Assembly: GCA_013285915.1 (NCBI GenBank)
Contig: JABDGS010000029.1
Location: 1-36,368, forward strand
Origin: Bacteroidota bacterium
GTDB lineage: Bacteria; Bacteroidota; Bacteroidia; Chitinophagales; Chitinophagaceae
DNA: 36,368 nt
Direction of reading: 5' to 3'
The notes under the pieces were generated by a model. It had not been told where the DNA came from and made no database searches. It saw nothing but the letters and a program-made list of their open reading frames with translations. Both the position numbers and the translations under genes were made by a program. Each line of letters starts with the position of its first letter. The stretch's first letter is position 1. Shown here piece by piece: positions 23,512-31,288 of the stretch.

Positions 23512-24210
23512 TTACTTCGTTTGATAGACGATGGTTTTATTTTTAGGTATTTCGAAATGCCATGAAGGGATATGTGAAGGAACTATTCTTGTTGCAACAA
23601 AAAACATTGAAAGCTTATTACTATACTGCAATTTCAAACCTGTTGTGAGATATGGCGATTTTGAAAATATCTCTTCAACACTCTCGTGCACAAAACGTTT
23701 GTATGTTAGCGGGTCAACGGGGTAGCGCGGATCGTTAAAGTACGAGGCGTAAACAAACCCGGTATCATTTTTAACATGCGGCTCAATCATTTTTGCGTGC
23801 AGTTCATCAACGTGATGGCTTAGTATTTTCAGGGAATTACTTTTATTGATGCCCTCAAAAATAAAATCTGGTGTTGGGCGCGTAACATCGAAGCAACTAA
23901 TGGTATTACCTGAAGCAAGGCTTTCGTAAAACCGAAGGGAATCCGGCCTGTAGATTTCCCTCAACGTAACAATATTATTAGCATCAATGTATTCCCTGCT
24001 AAAAAATCCATTTTTGCCCAAATAAGTTATAGCCTTTGTCCCATATACCTTCCTCATATTGTTAATGTACTTCGGGTCGGCGGCGTTGTAGCTAAGAGAA
24101 AACTCCACAAAACCTTCAAAATACTTGCTCTTATTTTCCTGCTTTCTCAGAGGCGATTTGCAGGAAAAAATAATTACAATGCCTGATATAAGTAACAAAT
24201 ATTTCACCAC
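23512..24210 (-). CDS. Putative lipoprotein, 232 residues
   Basis: Starts with GTG at 24210, three bases after the purH stop. The N-terminus MVKYLLLISGIVIIFSCKS is a lipoprotein signal with lipobox IIFSC and Cys17. The rest looks like a beta-rich envelope protein: FEGFVEFSLSYNAADPKYINNM, AITYLGKNGFFSREY, then YFNDPRYPVDPLTYKRFVHE and a C-terminal strand WHFEIPKNKTIVYQTK. This layout is reminiscent of LolA/DUF4412-type ligand-binding proteins, but I cannot assign a family with confidence. It is co-transcribed with purH and the DMT gene by spacing. Confidence 0.72.
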   Translation of the reverse strand: MVKYLLLISGIVIIFSCKSPLRKQENKSKYFEGFVEFSLSYNAADPKYINNMRKVYGTKAITYLGKNGFFSREYIDANNIVTLREIYRPDSLRFYESLASGNTISCFDVTRPTPDFIFEGINKSNSLKILSHHVDELHAKMIEPHVKNDTGFVYASYFNDPRYPVDPLTYKRFVHESVEEIFSKSPYLTTGLKLQYSNKLSMFFVATRIVPSHIPSWHFEIPKNKTIVYQTK

Positions 24211-24213
24211 ATG

Positions 24214-25728
24214 TTAGTGCTTAAAATGGCGCAGGCCTGTTATTACCATTGCAAGGTTGTGCTGCACGCAATACTCAATGCTGTCTTTATCACGTATGCT
24301 GCCGCCGGGTTGAATGATAGCCGCAATACCTTCAGCATGTACCATTTGCACACTGTCGCTAAACGGAAAAAAAGCATCACTGGCCATTACAGCGCCATGC
24401 AGATCCACATTAAACTGTTTTGCTTTATCAATACTTTGGCGTACGCTGTCAATACGGCTTGTTTGGCCGCAGCCTTTACCAACCAGTTGCCTGTTTTTTA
24501 CCAGCACAATTGCATTGCTCTTTAAGTGCTTGCAAACAATATTGGCAAAAATCAGATCGGCTTTTTCGGCAGTAGTTGTTTCGCGGCCGCCAACTTCCTT
24601 CCATTCACTGTAATTACCCGCGTCAACATCTTGAACCAGCGTACCGTTTAGCACCGACTTAAACTGGTGCTTTTGCTTTGCGCCCTGTGGCCTTAATTCT
24701 AAAAGTATCCTGTTCCTCCTGCTTTTTAAAACAGTCATAGCATCTTCATTAAATGCAGGTGCTATCAGCACTTCAAAGAATATTTCAGATATTGCCCCGG
24801 CTGTGGCCTTATCTATAGGGGCATTACAAACAAGTACGCCACCAAAAGCGCTCTCGGGGTCGCCGGCAAGACCTGCGTCCCAACATTCTTTTACAGTAGG
24901 CCGGCTGGCGATACCGCAAACATTGGTGTGTTTAATTACTGCAAAAGTTGCATCGCTATCAGCAGCAGAAAATTCGTTTATCAACTGTATTGCTGCATCA
25001 ACATCTACCAGGTTATTATAGCTCAACTCCTTACCATGCAACTGAACAAAAACGTCTTTCAAGTCACCATAAAAAACCGCATGCTGGTGCGGGTTTTCGC
25101 CGTAACGCAGGCTTTGCTGTGTGTTAAGCGGGTGTATTATGGTGCCATTAAAATAATTATTAATCGCAATATCATAATTCATTACAACCTCGAATGCTTT
25201 TGCGGCATATTCCTTACGCTGCTCAATAGTTGTATGGCCGCTTTGTGACTGGAGTAATTCCACCAGTCCTGCATAACTGTGTTTAGCAGCAATAACTACC
25301 AGGTCTCTAAAATTCTTGGCGGCCGCGCGTATCATGCTCGGTCCACCTATATCAATCTTCTCAATAATCAGTTTTTCATCGCTGGTGCTTTTAAGGGTTT
25401 CCTCAAAAGGGTACAGGTCAACAATCACCAGGTCAATCTCTGGAATATTGTACTGCCTCATCTCGTCCAGGTCCTGCTCATTATCCCTGCGGCCAAGTAT
25501 ACCGCCGAACACTGAAGGATGTAAAGTTTTTACACGGCCCCCTAAAATAGAAGGGTATGTGGTAAGGCTTTCAACCGGAACACAATTAATACCCAGATCT
25601 TCAATAAATTTTTGTGTGCCACCGGTTGAATATATGGTAACACCCAGTTTATCAAGCTCAGTTACAACAGGCTCCAGTCCATCTTTGTAGAAAACAGAGA
25701 TAAGTGCAGATTGAATTTTTTTTTGCAT
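24214..25728 (-). CDS. purH: Bifunctional AICAR transformylase/IMP cyclohydrolase
   Basis: Catalyses the last two steps of IMP synthesis. The 504-residue length is normal. The N-terminal IMP cyclohydrolase (MGS-like) domain shows ALISVFYKDGLEPVVTEL, IYSTGGTQKF, GGRVKTLHP and IDIGGPSMIRAAAKN. The transformylase domain has LRYGENPHQ and the catalytic Lys266-His267 in KHTNVCG, then NAIVLVKNRQLVGKGCGQTSR and ASDAFFPF near the C-terminus. It lies 19 bases after comEC, although the two functions are unrelated. purD is also in the window but 9 kb away. Confidence 0.97.
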   Translation of the reverse strand: MQKKIQSALISVFYKDGLEPVVTELDKLGVTIYSTGGTQKFIEDLGINCVPVESLTTYPSILGGRVKTLHPSVFGGILGRRDNEQDLDEMRQYNIPEIDLVIVDLYPFEETLKSTSDEKLIIEKIDIGGPSMIRAAAKNFRDLVVIAAKHSYAGLVELLQSQSGHTTIEQRKEYAAKAFEVVMNYDIAINNYFNGTIIHPLNTQQSLRYGENPHQHAVFYGDLKDVFVQLHGKELSYNNLVDVDAAIQLINEFSAADSDATFAVIKHTNVCGIASRPTVKECWDAGLAGDPESAFGGVLVCNAPIDKATAGAISEIFFEVLIAPAFNEDAMTVLKSRRNRILLELRPQGAKQKHQFKSVLNGTLVQDVDAGNYSEWKEVGGRETTTAEKADLIFANIVCKHLKSNAIVLVKNRQLVGKGCGQTSRIDSVRQSIDKAKQFNVDLHGAVMASDAFFPFSDSVQMVHAEGIAAIIQPGGSIRDKDSIEYCVQHNLAMVITGLRHFKH

Positions 25729-25747
25729 GAGATAGTGCGGCTTTAAT

Positions 25748-27841
25748 CTATAAATTCAGTTCGAAAGCGCCTTGTTCGGGCACTGAATGAAAGCGCAAAT
25801 GTAGGCTGTAGCAGTCTTTTTTCCATCTGCGTATTTTCCACATAGGGTTGCTGCTGTCAAAAACAAGCAGTTTAAAGGTAAAAGCACGCTGAATGTCCAG
25901 TATGGAATATTTGGGGTTTTTAGACAGGATGATAACGTCCGCATATATCTTAGCGGTTGTATCATTGAACCTGAAGTTGTTATCAAGCATTGCTATTTTT
26001 TTGCGGTTAACAGCAAAACAGGTATTCTGAAAATTGAGATGAAATGAACTGTCATTTGTTTTTGAAACACCGTTAATGATACGCGAAGGCTTAAGGTTGT
26101 ACTTTACCAAAGGGCCGTCATTTAATAAAATACTATCGCCGATAAACCTGTAGCTGCTGCCCTGCATAATGTCAATGGCTGTTTGATGCGGCACATTGTA
26201 TACAATTAGTTTTTGCGTATTGCTAATTATTAAATGCCGAACACCTGAATAAATAATAAGGCAGGCAAAGAAGGCAATAGTAATTATAAAGCCTTTTGCT
26301 GGTTTGCGCAGCAGCCACCAGCAAAGCGCCAATATGAAGCCATATAACAAGAGTGTTTGCGGTATATCAGCATAAATATTATCCCATAATGCAAATGGGA
26401 GTCTACTGATGTGCTGAACAAAACCATCAAACATTATAATTAAATACCAAACTGTAATACCAAGCCATTTTGCGATAACGGGGATGAATGAAAACACCAA
26501 CAATACCATCTCGCCATACAGTATTACTTCCGACAACGGTACAGCAATAAGGTTTGCAACCGGGAACATGAGCGGAAACTGGTGAAAATACAACAGTATT
26601 ACCGGCAGCGTTAGTACTTGTGTGGAGATGGTTACCGCGGTTGCCTTCCAAACATAATCAAGCAGCCGGTTTTTTACATAAAACCAATTATATACCGGTT
26701 TAAAAAATGCAACAATGCTTAGTACTGCCGAATACGACAGCATAAAGCCGGCATCCCATAAATAGAATGGGTTATAAACAAGCAGTATAAAAGCAGACGC
26801 GGCGAGTGTATTGTATGTTTTGCCGTTTTTATCAAGCATATTACCAATAACTATAACGGAAAACATAACAGCGGCGCGGGTAATAGACGGCACCGCACCT
26901 GCCAGCAGGCTAAACACCCATAAAACAAGCAGTATAACAATGCCCTGTATTATGCGGCTTGTTTTAGTGGATTTGAAAAATCCGAATATAAATAACAGCA
27001 ATACATATATCATACCCAGGTGCATACCGCTGATGGCGATAATGTGTATCACCCCGGCATTGGTAAAGGCTTGTACAATATCGGGATCAAGCCTGTCGCG
27101 GTAGCCTATCAATAATGCTTCAGCTACCGCCTGTTCTTTTTCGCCAGGTATGGTTTTTTGCAAAAGGCTTATGGTAGTATCCCTTACCTTATATAAGACC
27201 CGTTGCATACTGTTGCCACCATCCTTCCATAGCATGGTGTATTGGCCAGGGTAAACAAAAGCCTGGTAGCTGATATCGTGAAAAAGGCAATACTGCTTAT
27301 AATCAAATGCACCGGGGTTGCCACTGTTTGTTATAGGCTGCAGCGTTGCATGCAATATTATTTGCGAGCCATAATGCAGGCGTGGCTTTACTTTGCCTTT
27401 GTAAAAATACAGCAGCACATCGCCTTTTACTTTTCTCCATGTTGCGCCCTCCTGAATTGCAGTAACCGTTGCCTGAACCTTGTACGAATTTGGTTTTTCG
27501 ACTAGCGGCTCGTCAATAGTAAGCAGTACGTTTTGTTTGGGTTGATAATAGGTGCCAAGCCATTGCGGGTTATGCCTTATATCTTTTACATAAACCGCAA
27601 TGCCGCCCGCAACTCCAAACAGCAATAATATAATTACACCACGCAGCCATTGTATGCTAAATATTGTTGCAGCTGAAAAAAAAGAAAACACCGTTAGTGT
27701 AATAACAAAGCAGCAAAATGCTGCAAGTAGCACCGTTAACGAAAGCTGTATATACCACTGCAATAAAATACCCGCAATAAAACATGCAACCAGCCTTACA
27801 AAAGGGTATTGTTTTAAATTAATGGCATTGCTGGCTGGCAT
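25748..27841 (-). CDS. ComEC/Rec2 family competence membrane protein
   Basis: A 697-residue polytopic protein for DNA passage through the inner membrane. The N-terminus has membrane segments and a DUF4131/OB-like region (about 30-190). The Competence domain follows (AEALLIGYRDRLDPDIVQAFTNAGVIHIIAISGMHLGMIY, residues about 240-280, then several helices to about 510). The C-terminal 130 residues occupy the place of the metallo-beta-lactamase-like domain, but I see no HxHxDH zinc motif; in Bacteroidota this part is often reduced. A 13-base palindrome CTACGCAGCGTAG (27844-27856) lies just before the ATG. Confidence 0.92.
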   Translation of the reverse strand: MPASNAINLKQYPFVRLVACFIAGILLQWYIQLSLTVLLAAFCCFVITLTVFSFFSAATIFSIQWLRGVIILLLFGVAGGIAVYVKDIRHNPQWLGTYYQPKQNVLLTIDEPLVEKPNSYKVQATVTAIQEGATWRKVKGDVLLYFYKGKVKPRLHYGSQIILHATLQPITNSGNPGAFDYKQYCLFHDISYQAFVYPGQYTMLWKDGGNSMQRVLYKVRDTTISLLQKTIPGEKEQAVAEALLIGYRDRLDPDIVQAFTNAGVIHIIAISGMHLGMIYVLLLFIFGFFKSTKTSRIIQGIVILLVLWVFSLLAGAVPSITRAAVMFSVIVIGNMLDKNGKTYNTLAASAFILLVYNPFYLWDAGFMLSYSAVLSIVAFFKPVYNWFYVKNRLLDYVWKATAVTISTQVLTLPVILLYFHQFPLMFPVANLIAVPLSEVILYGEMVLLVFSFIPVIAKWLGITVWYLIIMFDGFVQHISRLPFALWDNIYADIPQTLLLYGFILALCWWLLRKPAKGFIITIAFFACLIIYSGVRHLIISNTQKLIVYNVPHQTAIDIMQGSSYRFIGDSILLNDGPLVKYNLKPSRIINGVSKTNDSSFHLNFQNTCFAVNRKKIAMLDNNFRFNDTTAKIYADVIILSKNPKYSILDIQRAFTFKLLVFDSSNPMWKIRRWKKDCYSLHLRFHSVPEQGAFELNL

Positions 27842-27843
27842 AC

Positions 27844-27856
27844 CTACGCAGCGTAG
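27844..27856. repeat. Short palindrome upstream of comEC
   Basis: CTACGC A GCGTAG, a perfect 6-bp inverted repeat with one central base, two bases before the comEC ATG. In the mRNA it could form a hairpin only with difficulty, since the loop is one base; as DNA it could be an operator half-site pair. The significance is uncertain. Confidence 0.3.
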
Positions 27857-27939
27857 TTTTGGTTTACGTTATACTAAAATACCAATAACCTGTAAAAGCA
27901 AAGTAAATTAAATTGTTATTGTAAATGGGGCACTAATGC

Positions 27940-28854
27940 CTACTCAACACACTCAACAACTGTAAAACGAATTGCTGGCTTTATATACAAGCCGCGGCCA
28001 CGGCTATTATACTTTATTATTGGCAGGTTATTAACCAGGTAAAACCCGGCCTCGTCGCTGTATTTTGTTGCCTGTATGCCTACTGACCATCGGTTGGTCA
28101 TATCCATCAACCATTTTGCTTTTTCATCATCGGTGCGCAGCATGTTGTATTGCTGCATATATTCTACCGGGTAAATAAATTCAAGCCCAATAACAATGCT
28201 GCTATGGTCAAAATAAATGCTGTTATATGGCAGTGCAAATTTGTTCCATCGTTTTCTATAAGGGTAAACAATAATATTGCCCGTTGTTAATTCTTTGCCG
28301 GGTATATTTTTTACGCTATCCCATTCGTACCAGTGAACCCTAACCGGCACATGCACAGCCTCGTTAAACCTGCCTGCATAAATCTCAAGTGTTTTTATAT
28401 ATCCGTTTAAGCTATTTTGCCTGTCGCTGTATCGCCCAATAATTATAAATTTTGTTTCCGGACCGGGGCCAAAATACTCGCTTATTCTGCCCACTTTGTT
28501 ATTTACATCAACTTCTTCAAACTTCCTGCAGTTGGCAACGGTTACGGGTGCAAGTTCCTGCGATTGTGGGCTAAGCCTGAAAAAATTATCCGCGCTAAGC
28601 TTTTCAACTGCAACAGGTAGCATTTTATACCCTAAATAGTCAATATAAATGCTATCATTTTTTGGAAATGAGTCCTTGGGTAATGAGAACCTCCCGACTG
28701 AATCCGTGTAGCCCAGGCTTTTTTGGTGATTGAAGACGATAGTTGCGTACCCTAAGGGCTTGCCGGTTAGGGCATCCACCACTTTGCCGGTTATTTGCTG
28801 CGCATGGGCATGAACAACAATAAGCATTAATAACAATCCTAACAGCTTGTTCAT
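27940..28854 (-). CDS. Exported protein with carboxypeptidase-regulatory-like domain
   Basis: 304 residues from the ATG at 28854; the longer frame up to 29241 overlaps the trmB gene and is rejected. The signal peptide is MNKLLGLLLMLIVVHAHAQ. Next is a CarboxypepD_reg-like beta-sandwich (ITGKVVDALTGKPLGYATIVFNHQKSLGYTDSVGRFSL), common in Bacteroidota surface and SusC-type proteins. The rest (from GPGPETKFIIIGRYSDRQN) is a second beta-rich domain I cannot name, ending with FTVVECVE. Function unknown; probably periplasmic or outer-membrane associated. It is divergent from trmB, with a -7 box six bases before its ATG. Confidence 0.82.
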   Translation of the reverse strand: MNKLLGLLLMLIVVHAHAQQITGKVVDALTGKPLGYATIVFNHQKSLGYTDSVGRFSLPKDSFPKNDSIYIDYLGYKMLPVAVEKLSADNFFRLSPQSQELAPVTVANCRKFEEVDVNNKVGRISEYFGPGPETKFIIIGRYSDRQNSLNGYIKTLEIYAGRFNEAVHVPVRVHWYEWDSVKNIPGKELTTGNIIVYPYRKRWNKFALPYNSIYFDHSSIVIGLEFIYPVEYMQQYNMLRTDDEKAKWLMDMTNRWSVGIQATKYSDEAGFYLVNNLPIIKYNSRGRGLYIKPAIRFTVVECVE

Positions 28855-28860
28855 GGCATG

Positions 28861-28868
28861 CAAAGGTA
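28861..28868 (-). promoter_or_regulatory. -7 box six bases before the carboxypeptidase-regulatory-domain gene
   Basis: On the minus strand TACCTTTG matches TAnnTTTG and is separated from the ATG at 28854 by six bases. It is one of three such close placements in this window. No matching -33 TTG was confirmed. Confidence 0.4.
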
Positions 28869-28931
28869 CTGCATTTATATAATGCGGGTTATTGGTTACC
28901 TGCTGGAAACCGCTATTTATATAACTCTGTT

Positions 28932-28939
28932 TACATTTG
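28932..28939 (+). promoter_or_regulatory. -7 box six bases before trmB
   Basis: TACATTTG matches TAnnTTTG and ends six bases before the ATG at 28946. The TTG inside it (28937) is a possible start codon but is more likely part of the promoter. Confidence 0.4.
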
Positions 28940-28945
28940 CGGCGT

Positions 28946-29650
28946 ATGGCGCAGAAAAAACTGGTTCGTTTTGCCGAGATAGAAACTTTCCCTAATGTGT
29001 TGCAGTATCCTAAAGATATAAAAGGCAACTGGGCAACATTTTTCAAAAATAACAATCCCATTACTTTAGAACTTGCCTGTGGCAAAGGCGAGTACGCCGT
29101 TGGGCTTGGGCGTTTATACCCGCGGTGCAACTTTATTGGTGTTGATGTAAAAGGTAACCGCATATGGAAAGGTGCAAAAACAGCTTTACAGGAAGGGCTG
29201 AATAATGTGGCTTTCCTCCGCACACAGATGGACAGGATCACCGACTATTTTGCAAAAGACGAGGTTCAGGAAATATGGATAACTTTTCCAGACCCGCAGT
29301 TGCGATTATCCAAAATAAAGAAGCGGCTCACGCACCCAAAATTCCTGCGGCTTTATAAACAGTTTTTACAAACTGATGGTGTAATACATTTAAAAACAGA
29401 CAGCCCCAATCTTTACGGCTTTACCAAAACGGCGACAGAGTTATACAGTCTGGAGTTGCTGAAGGATATAGACAATGTGCATAATTCATCGTTCATTGCA
29501 AAGGAACTGCAAATAAAAACACATTACGAGCAGCTTGATATTGCGGGCAGCAATAAAGTGCATTACCTGTGCTTTAAACTGAATAATAACCTTGATACAG
29601 ATAAAGACGACATTTTAAAAGACATGTTTCGTGAGCAAGACGCTGGTTGA
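28946..29650 (+). CDS. trmB: tRNA (guanine-N7-)-methyltransferase
   Basis: Makes m7G46 in tRNA with S-adenosylmethionine. 234 residues from the ATG at 28946. The SAM site is LELACGKGEYAVGLG (motif I), followed by NFIGVDVKGNRIWKGAKTA (motif II). The substrate-binding region is EIWITFPDPQLRLSKIKKRL, the Bacteroidota variant of the usual FPDPWPKKRH. TDSPNLYGF closes the catalytic part. It overlaps the DUF5522 gene by 20 bases, so the two are coupled. Confidence 0.95.
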   Translation: MAQKKLVRFAEIETFPNVLQYPKDIKGNWATFFKNNNPITLELACGKGEYAVGLGRLYPRCNFIGVDVKGNRIWKGAKTALQEGLNNVAFLRTQMDRITDYFAKDEVQEIWITFPDPQLRLSKIKKRLTHPKFLRLYKQFLQTDGVIHLKTDSPNLYGFTKTATELYSLELLKDIDNVHNSSFIAKELQIKTHYEQLDIAGSNKVHYLCFKLNNNLDTDKDDILKDMFREQDAG

Positions 29651-29825
29651 AAATATTGACTACTATTTTAATGCCGACGGACTAATGGTGTTAACCGAGA
29701 AATACCTCCGTGACCGTGGCTATTGCTGTGGTAATGGCTGCAGGCATTGCCCATACGAATACGAGGCTGTTCCCGAGCCGCGAAGGGGTGAATTATTGAT
29801 AAGGAGATTGAATATTTCACCCTAA
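29631..29825 (+). CDS. DUF5522 family small cysteine-rich protein
   Basis: 64 residues, starting with GTG inside the end of trmB. The core GYCCGNGCRHCPYEY has four closely spaced cysteines and a His, typical of DUF5522 and suited to zinc or iron-sulfur binding. Upstream, DYYFNADGLMVLTEKYLRDR is the matching family start. The function is unknown. Similar Cys-rich small proteins are widespread in Bacteroidota. The overlap with trmB suggests a link to tRNA modification, but that is only positional. Confidence 0.88.
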   Translation: MSKTLVENIDYYFNADGLMVLTEKYLRDRGYCCGNGCRHCPYEYEAVPEPRRGELLIRRLNISP

Positions 29826-29841
29826 TGAGCCGCGTTTTTTG

Positions 29842-29849
29842 TATATTTG
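29842..29849 (+). promoter_or_regulatory. Putative -7 box of the GNAT-like gene
   Basis: TATATTTG matches TAnnTTTG. The gene's GTG at 29853 follows after three bases; the TTG at 29847 lies within the box. This suggests a leaderless mRNA, or else a chance match. Confidence 0.3.
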
Positions 29850-29852
29850 ATT

Positions 29853-30356
29853 GTGAAAAAAAGAGCTAATTCCTACATTGGGATTGATATTGACAAGTTA
29901 ACCAACAGCATTGTCAATACAGTTTCAGGAGATAGCTTCGCGACCGATATTTTAGAGGTTACAAAAGTAGATCTTAAAAAGATTACAAAGAAAAATGGAT
30001 GGCTATTTTCGTGGAATAACGAATTTAAGTTTGCCGACAGGAAAATATATAAATTAACTATTAGTAGCAATCCAACCATAATTCAAGGTCTGATAAGCAT
30101 TGGTGATTATGGTGATCACTTTTACCTTCACTTAATAGAAAGTGCACCATTTAATGTTGGAAAAAGAAAGGTGTATGAGGGTGTTCCGGGTAACTTATTT
30201 GCTTTTGCGTGTAAATGTTCATGGGATAAAGGTTACCAGGGGTTTTTGGCATTTATTTCAAAAACAAGGCTCATTGGTCACTACGAAAAAATGCTGTCTG
30301 CTACTCAAGTCGGTGTCAAAGAATGGTTATCTTCCCTAACGCCGCACTTAAACTGA
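29853..30356 (+). CDS. Putative GNAT-like protein, possible toxin-antitoxin partner
   Basis: 167 residues from the GTG at 29853. The sequence has a GNAT-like order: KIYKLTISSNPTIIQGLISIGDYGDHFYLHLIESAP (central strands), then GVPGNLFAFACKCSWDKGYQGFLAFISK at the place of the acetyl-CoA-binding loop and helix, and LIGHYEKMLSATQVG near the C-terminus. The classic RxxGxG/A loop is not evident, so catalysis is uncertain. It is followed 27 bases later by a 65-residue basic protein, a pairing I recall from other Bacteroidota, possibly a toxin-antitoxin-like unit. Function unproven. Confidence 0.55.
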   Translation: MKKRANSYIGIDIDKLTNSIVNTVSGDSFATDILEVTKVDLKKITKKNGWLFSWNNEFKFADRKIYKLTISSNPTIIQGLISIGDYGDHFYLHLIESAPFNVGKRKVYEGVPGNLFAFACKCSWDKGYQGFLAFISKTRLIGHYEKMLSATQVGVKEWLSSLTPHLN

Positions 30357-30383
30357 TTAAAACATATTTTCAAACCTGATTAT

Positions 30384-30581
30384 ATGGCACATATTAAAGA
30401 ACCATACGGAATTGATTTTGTTGTTGAAAACCGCGGGGTTACACAAGCAGATAAAGAAATAATTAGTGACATTATTTCGCACTATAAAAAAACAGGTCAC
30501 GTAAAAAAGGCAGCCGCAGATAGTGCAATAAAGAGTGGGCGGCGCTCAAGTAAACGGAAAGCAAAAGGCCAAACTGTTTAA
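30384..30581 (+). CDS. Small basic protein paired with the GNAT-like gene
   Basis: 65 residues: MAHIKEPYGIDFVVENRGVTQADKE at the N-terminus, a helix with IISDIISHYKK, and a Lys/Arg/Ser-rich tail ending RRSSKRKAKGQTV. Small proteins with a KEP.GIDF.V start next to GNAT-like proteins are familiar to me from Bacteroidota but have no known function. It is a candidate antitoxin or nucleic-acid-binding partner. It is 27 bases after the GNAT-like gene and 8 bases before the alkyltransferase-like gene, so all three may be co-transcribed. Confidence 0.65.
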   Translation: MAHIKEPYGIDFVVENRGVTQADKEIISDIISHYKKTGHVKKAAADSAIKSGRRSSKRKAKGQTV

Positions 30582-30589
30582 TAGCCCAC

Positions 30590-30976
30590 ATGAAAAAAGC
30601 CGCTTCACCCAAAAAAGAAAAAGAGCACCTTAAAGACAACATCAATAAACACAATTTTTTTGATGATGTGTGGGATGTTGCCCGGCAAATACCAAAGGGC
30701 AGGGTAACATCTTATGGAGCTATAGCAAATTATGTAGGCACCAAACTCTCTGCACGTATGGTTGGTTGGGCAATGAATGGCGCTGGCAGTGTAAAACCAA
30801 AAGTGCCCGCGCACCGGGTAGTTAACCGCAACGGTATGCTAACCGGCAAGCACCATTTTAACCCGCCGGAGCTAATGCAGCAATTGCTGGAAAAGGAAAA
30901 AATAAAAGTGGTGAATGATACCATAGTAGATTTTGACAAACTCTTTTGGGACCCTGCAAAAGAGCTGGGTATTTAG
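30590..30976 (+). CDS. Alkyltransferase-like (ATL) MGMT-family protein
   Basis: 128 residues. The DNA-binding core of O6-alkylguanine-DNA alkyltransferases is clear (VWDVARQIPKGRVTSYGAIANYVG, ARMVGWAMNGAG), but the active-site motif PCHRV reads PAHRV, with Ala74 replacing the acceptor cysteine. It can therefore not take the alkyl group. Such ATL proteins bind O6-alkylguanine and are thought to hand lesions to nucleotide excision repair. The N-terminus is Lys-rich. It starts eight bases after the small basic gene. Confidence 0.9.
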   Translation: MKKAASPKKEKEHLKDNINKHNFFDDVWDVARQIPKGRVTSYGAIANYVGTKLSARMVGWAMNGAGSVKPKVPAHRVVNRNGMLTGKHHFNPPELMQQLLEKEKIKVVNDTIVDFDKLFWDPAKELGI

Positions 30977-31054
30977 CAACAACCAAAATTTAAAGATTAA
31001 AAATAAAGGTGTAATTTTATAAGGCAGTTTACTGCATTAAGTAAATTTAGTTTT

Positions 31055-31282
31055 ATGCCTTTACAATACATATCAGACAATGAAGGTAACCATACAGCGG
31101 TGCTTATACCTATAAATGAATGGCAGCTTATTGTTCAAAAACATGAGGATTTAAAGATGCTCGAATCTGGCAATTCAAAAAGCCAAAAAATCAAAGCCTC
31201 TGATTATGCAGGATCAATGCCTGCAGATATTGCCAGCGAGTTTCACAAATACATTGAAAAAGGCCGAGAAGAATGGAATTAA
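31055..31282 (+). CDS. Putative VapB-like antitoxin
   Basis: 75 residues. An N-terminal strand-rich part (LQYISDNEGNHTAVLIPINEWQLIVQKHEDL) resembles Phd/YefM-like DNA-binding antitoxins. A C-terminal acidic/hydrophobic tail (ADIASEFHKYIEKGREEWN) would wrap the toxin. It stops six bases before the PIN-domain gene. No other antitoxin family is a better match, but the exact one is not recognised. Confidence 0.75.
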   Translation: MPLQYISDNEGNHTAVLIPINEWQLIVQKHEDLKMLESGNSKSQKIKASDYAGSMPADIASEFHKYIEKGREEWN

Positions 31283-31288
31283 CAACAA

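Noticed and set aside
26811-27104. Plus-strand frame within comEC
   Set aside because: It is the antisense shadow of the membrane-helix region, rich in Ile/Thr/Ser without domain features.
28855-29241. N-terminal extension of the carboxypeptidase-regulatory-domain gene up to 29241
   Set aside because: It runs antisense through trmB, lacks protein-like character, and the ATG at 28854 gives a clean signal peptide.
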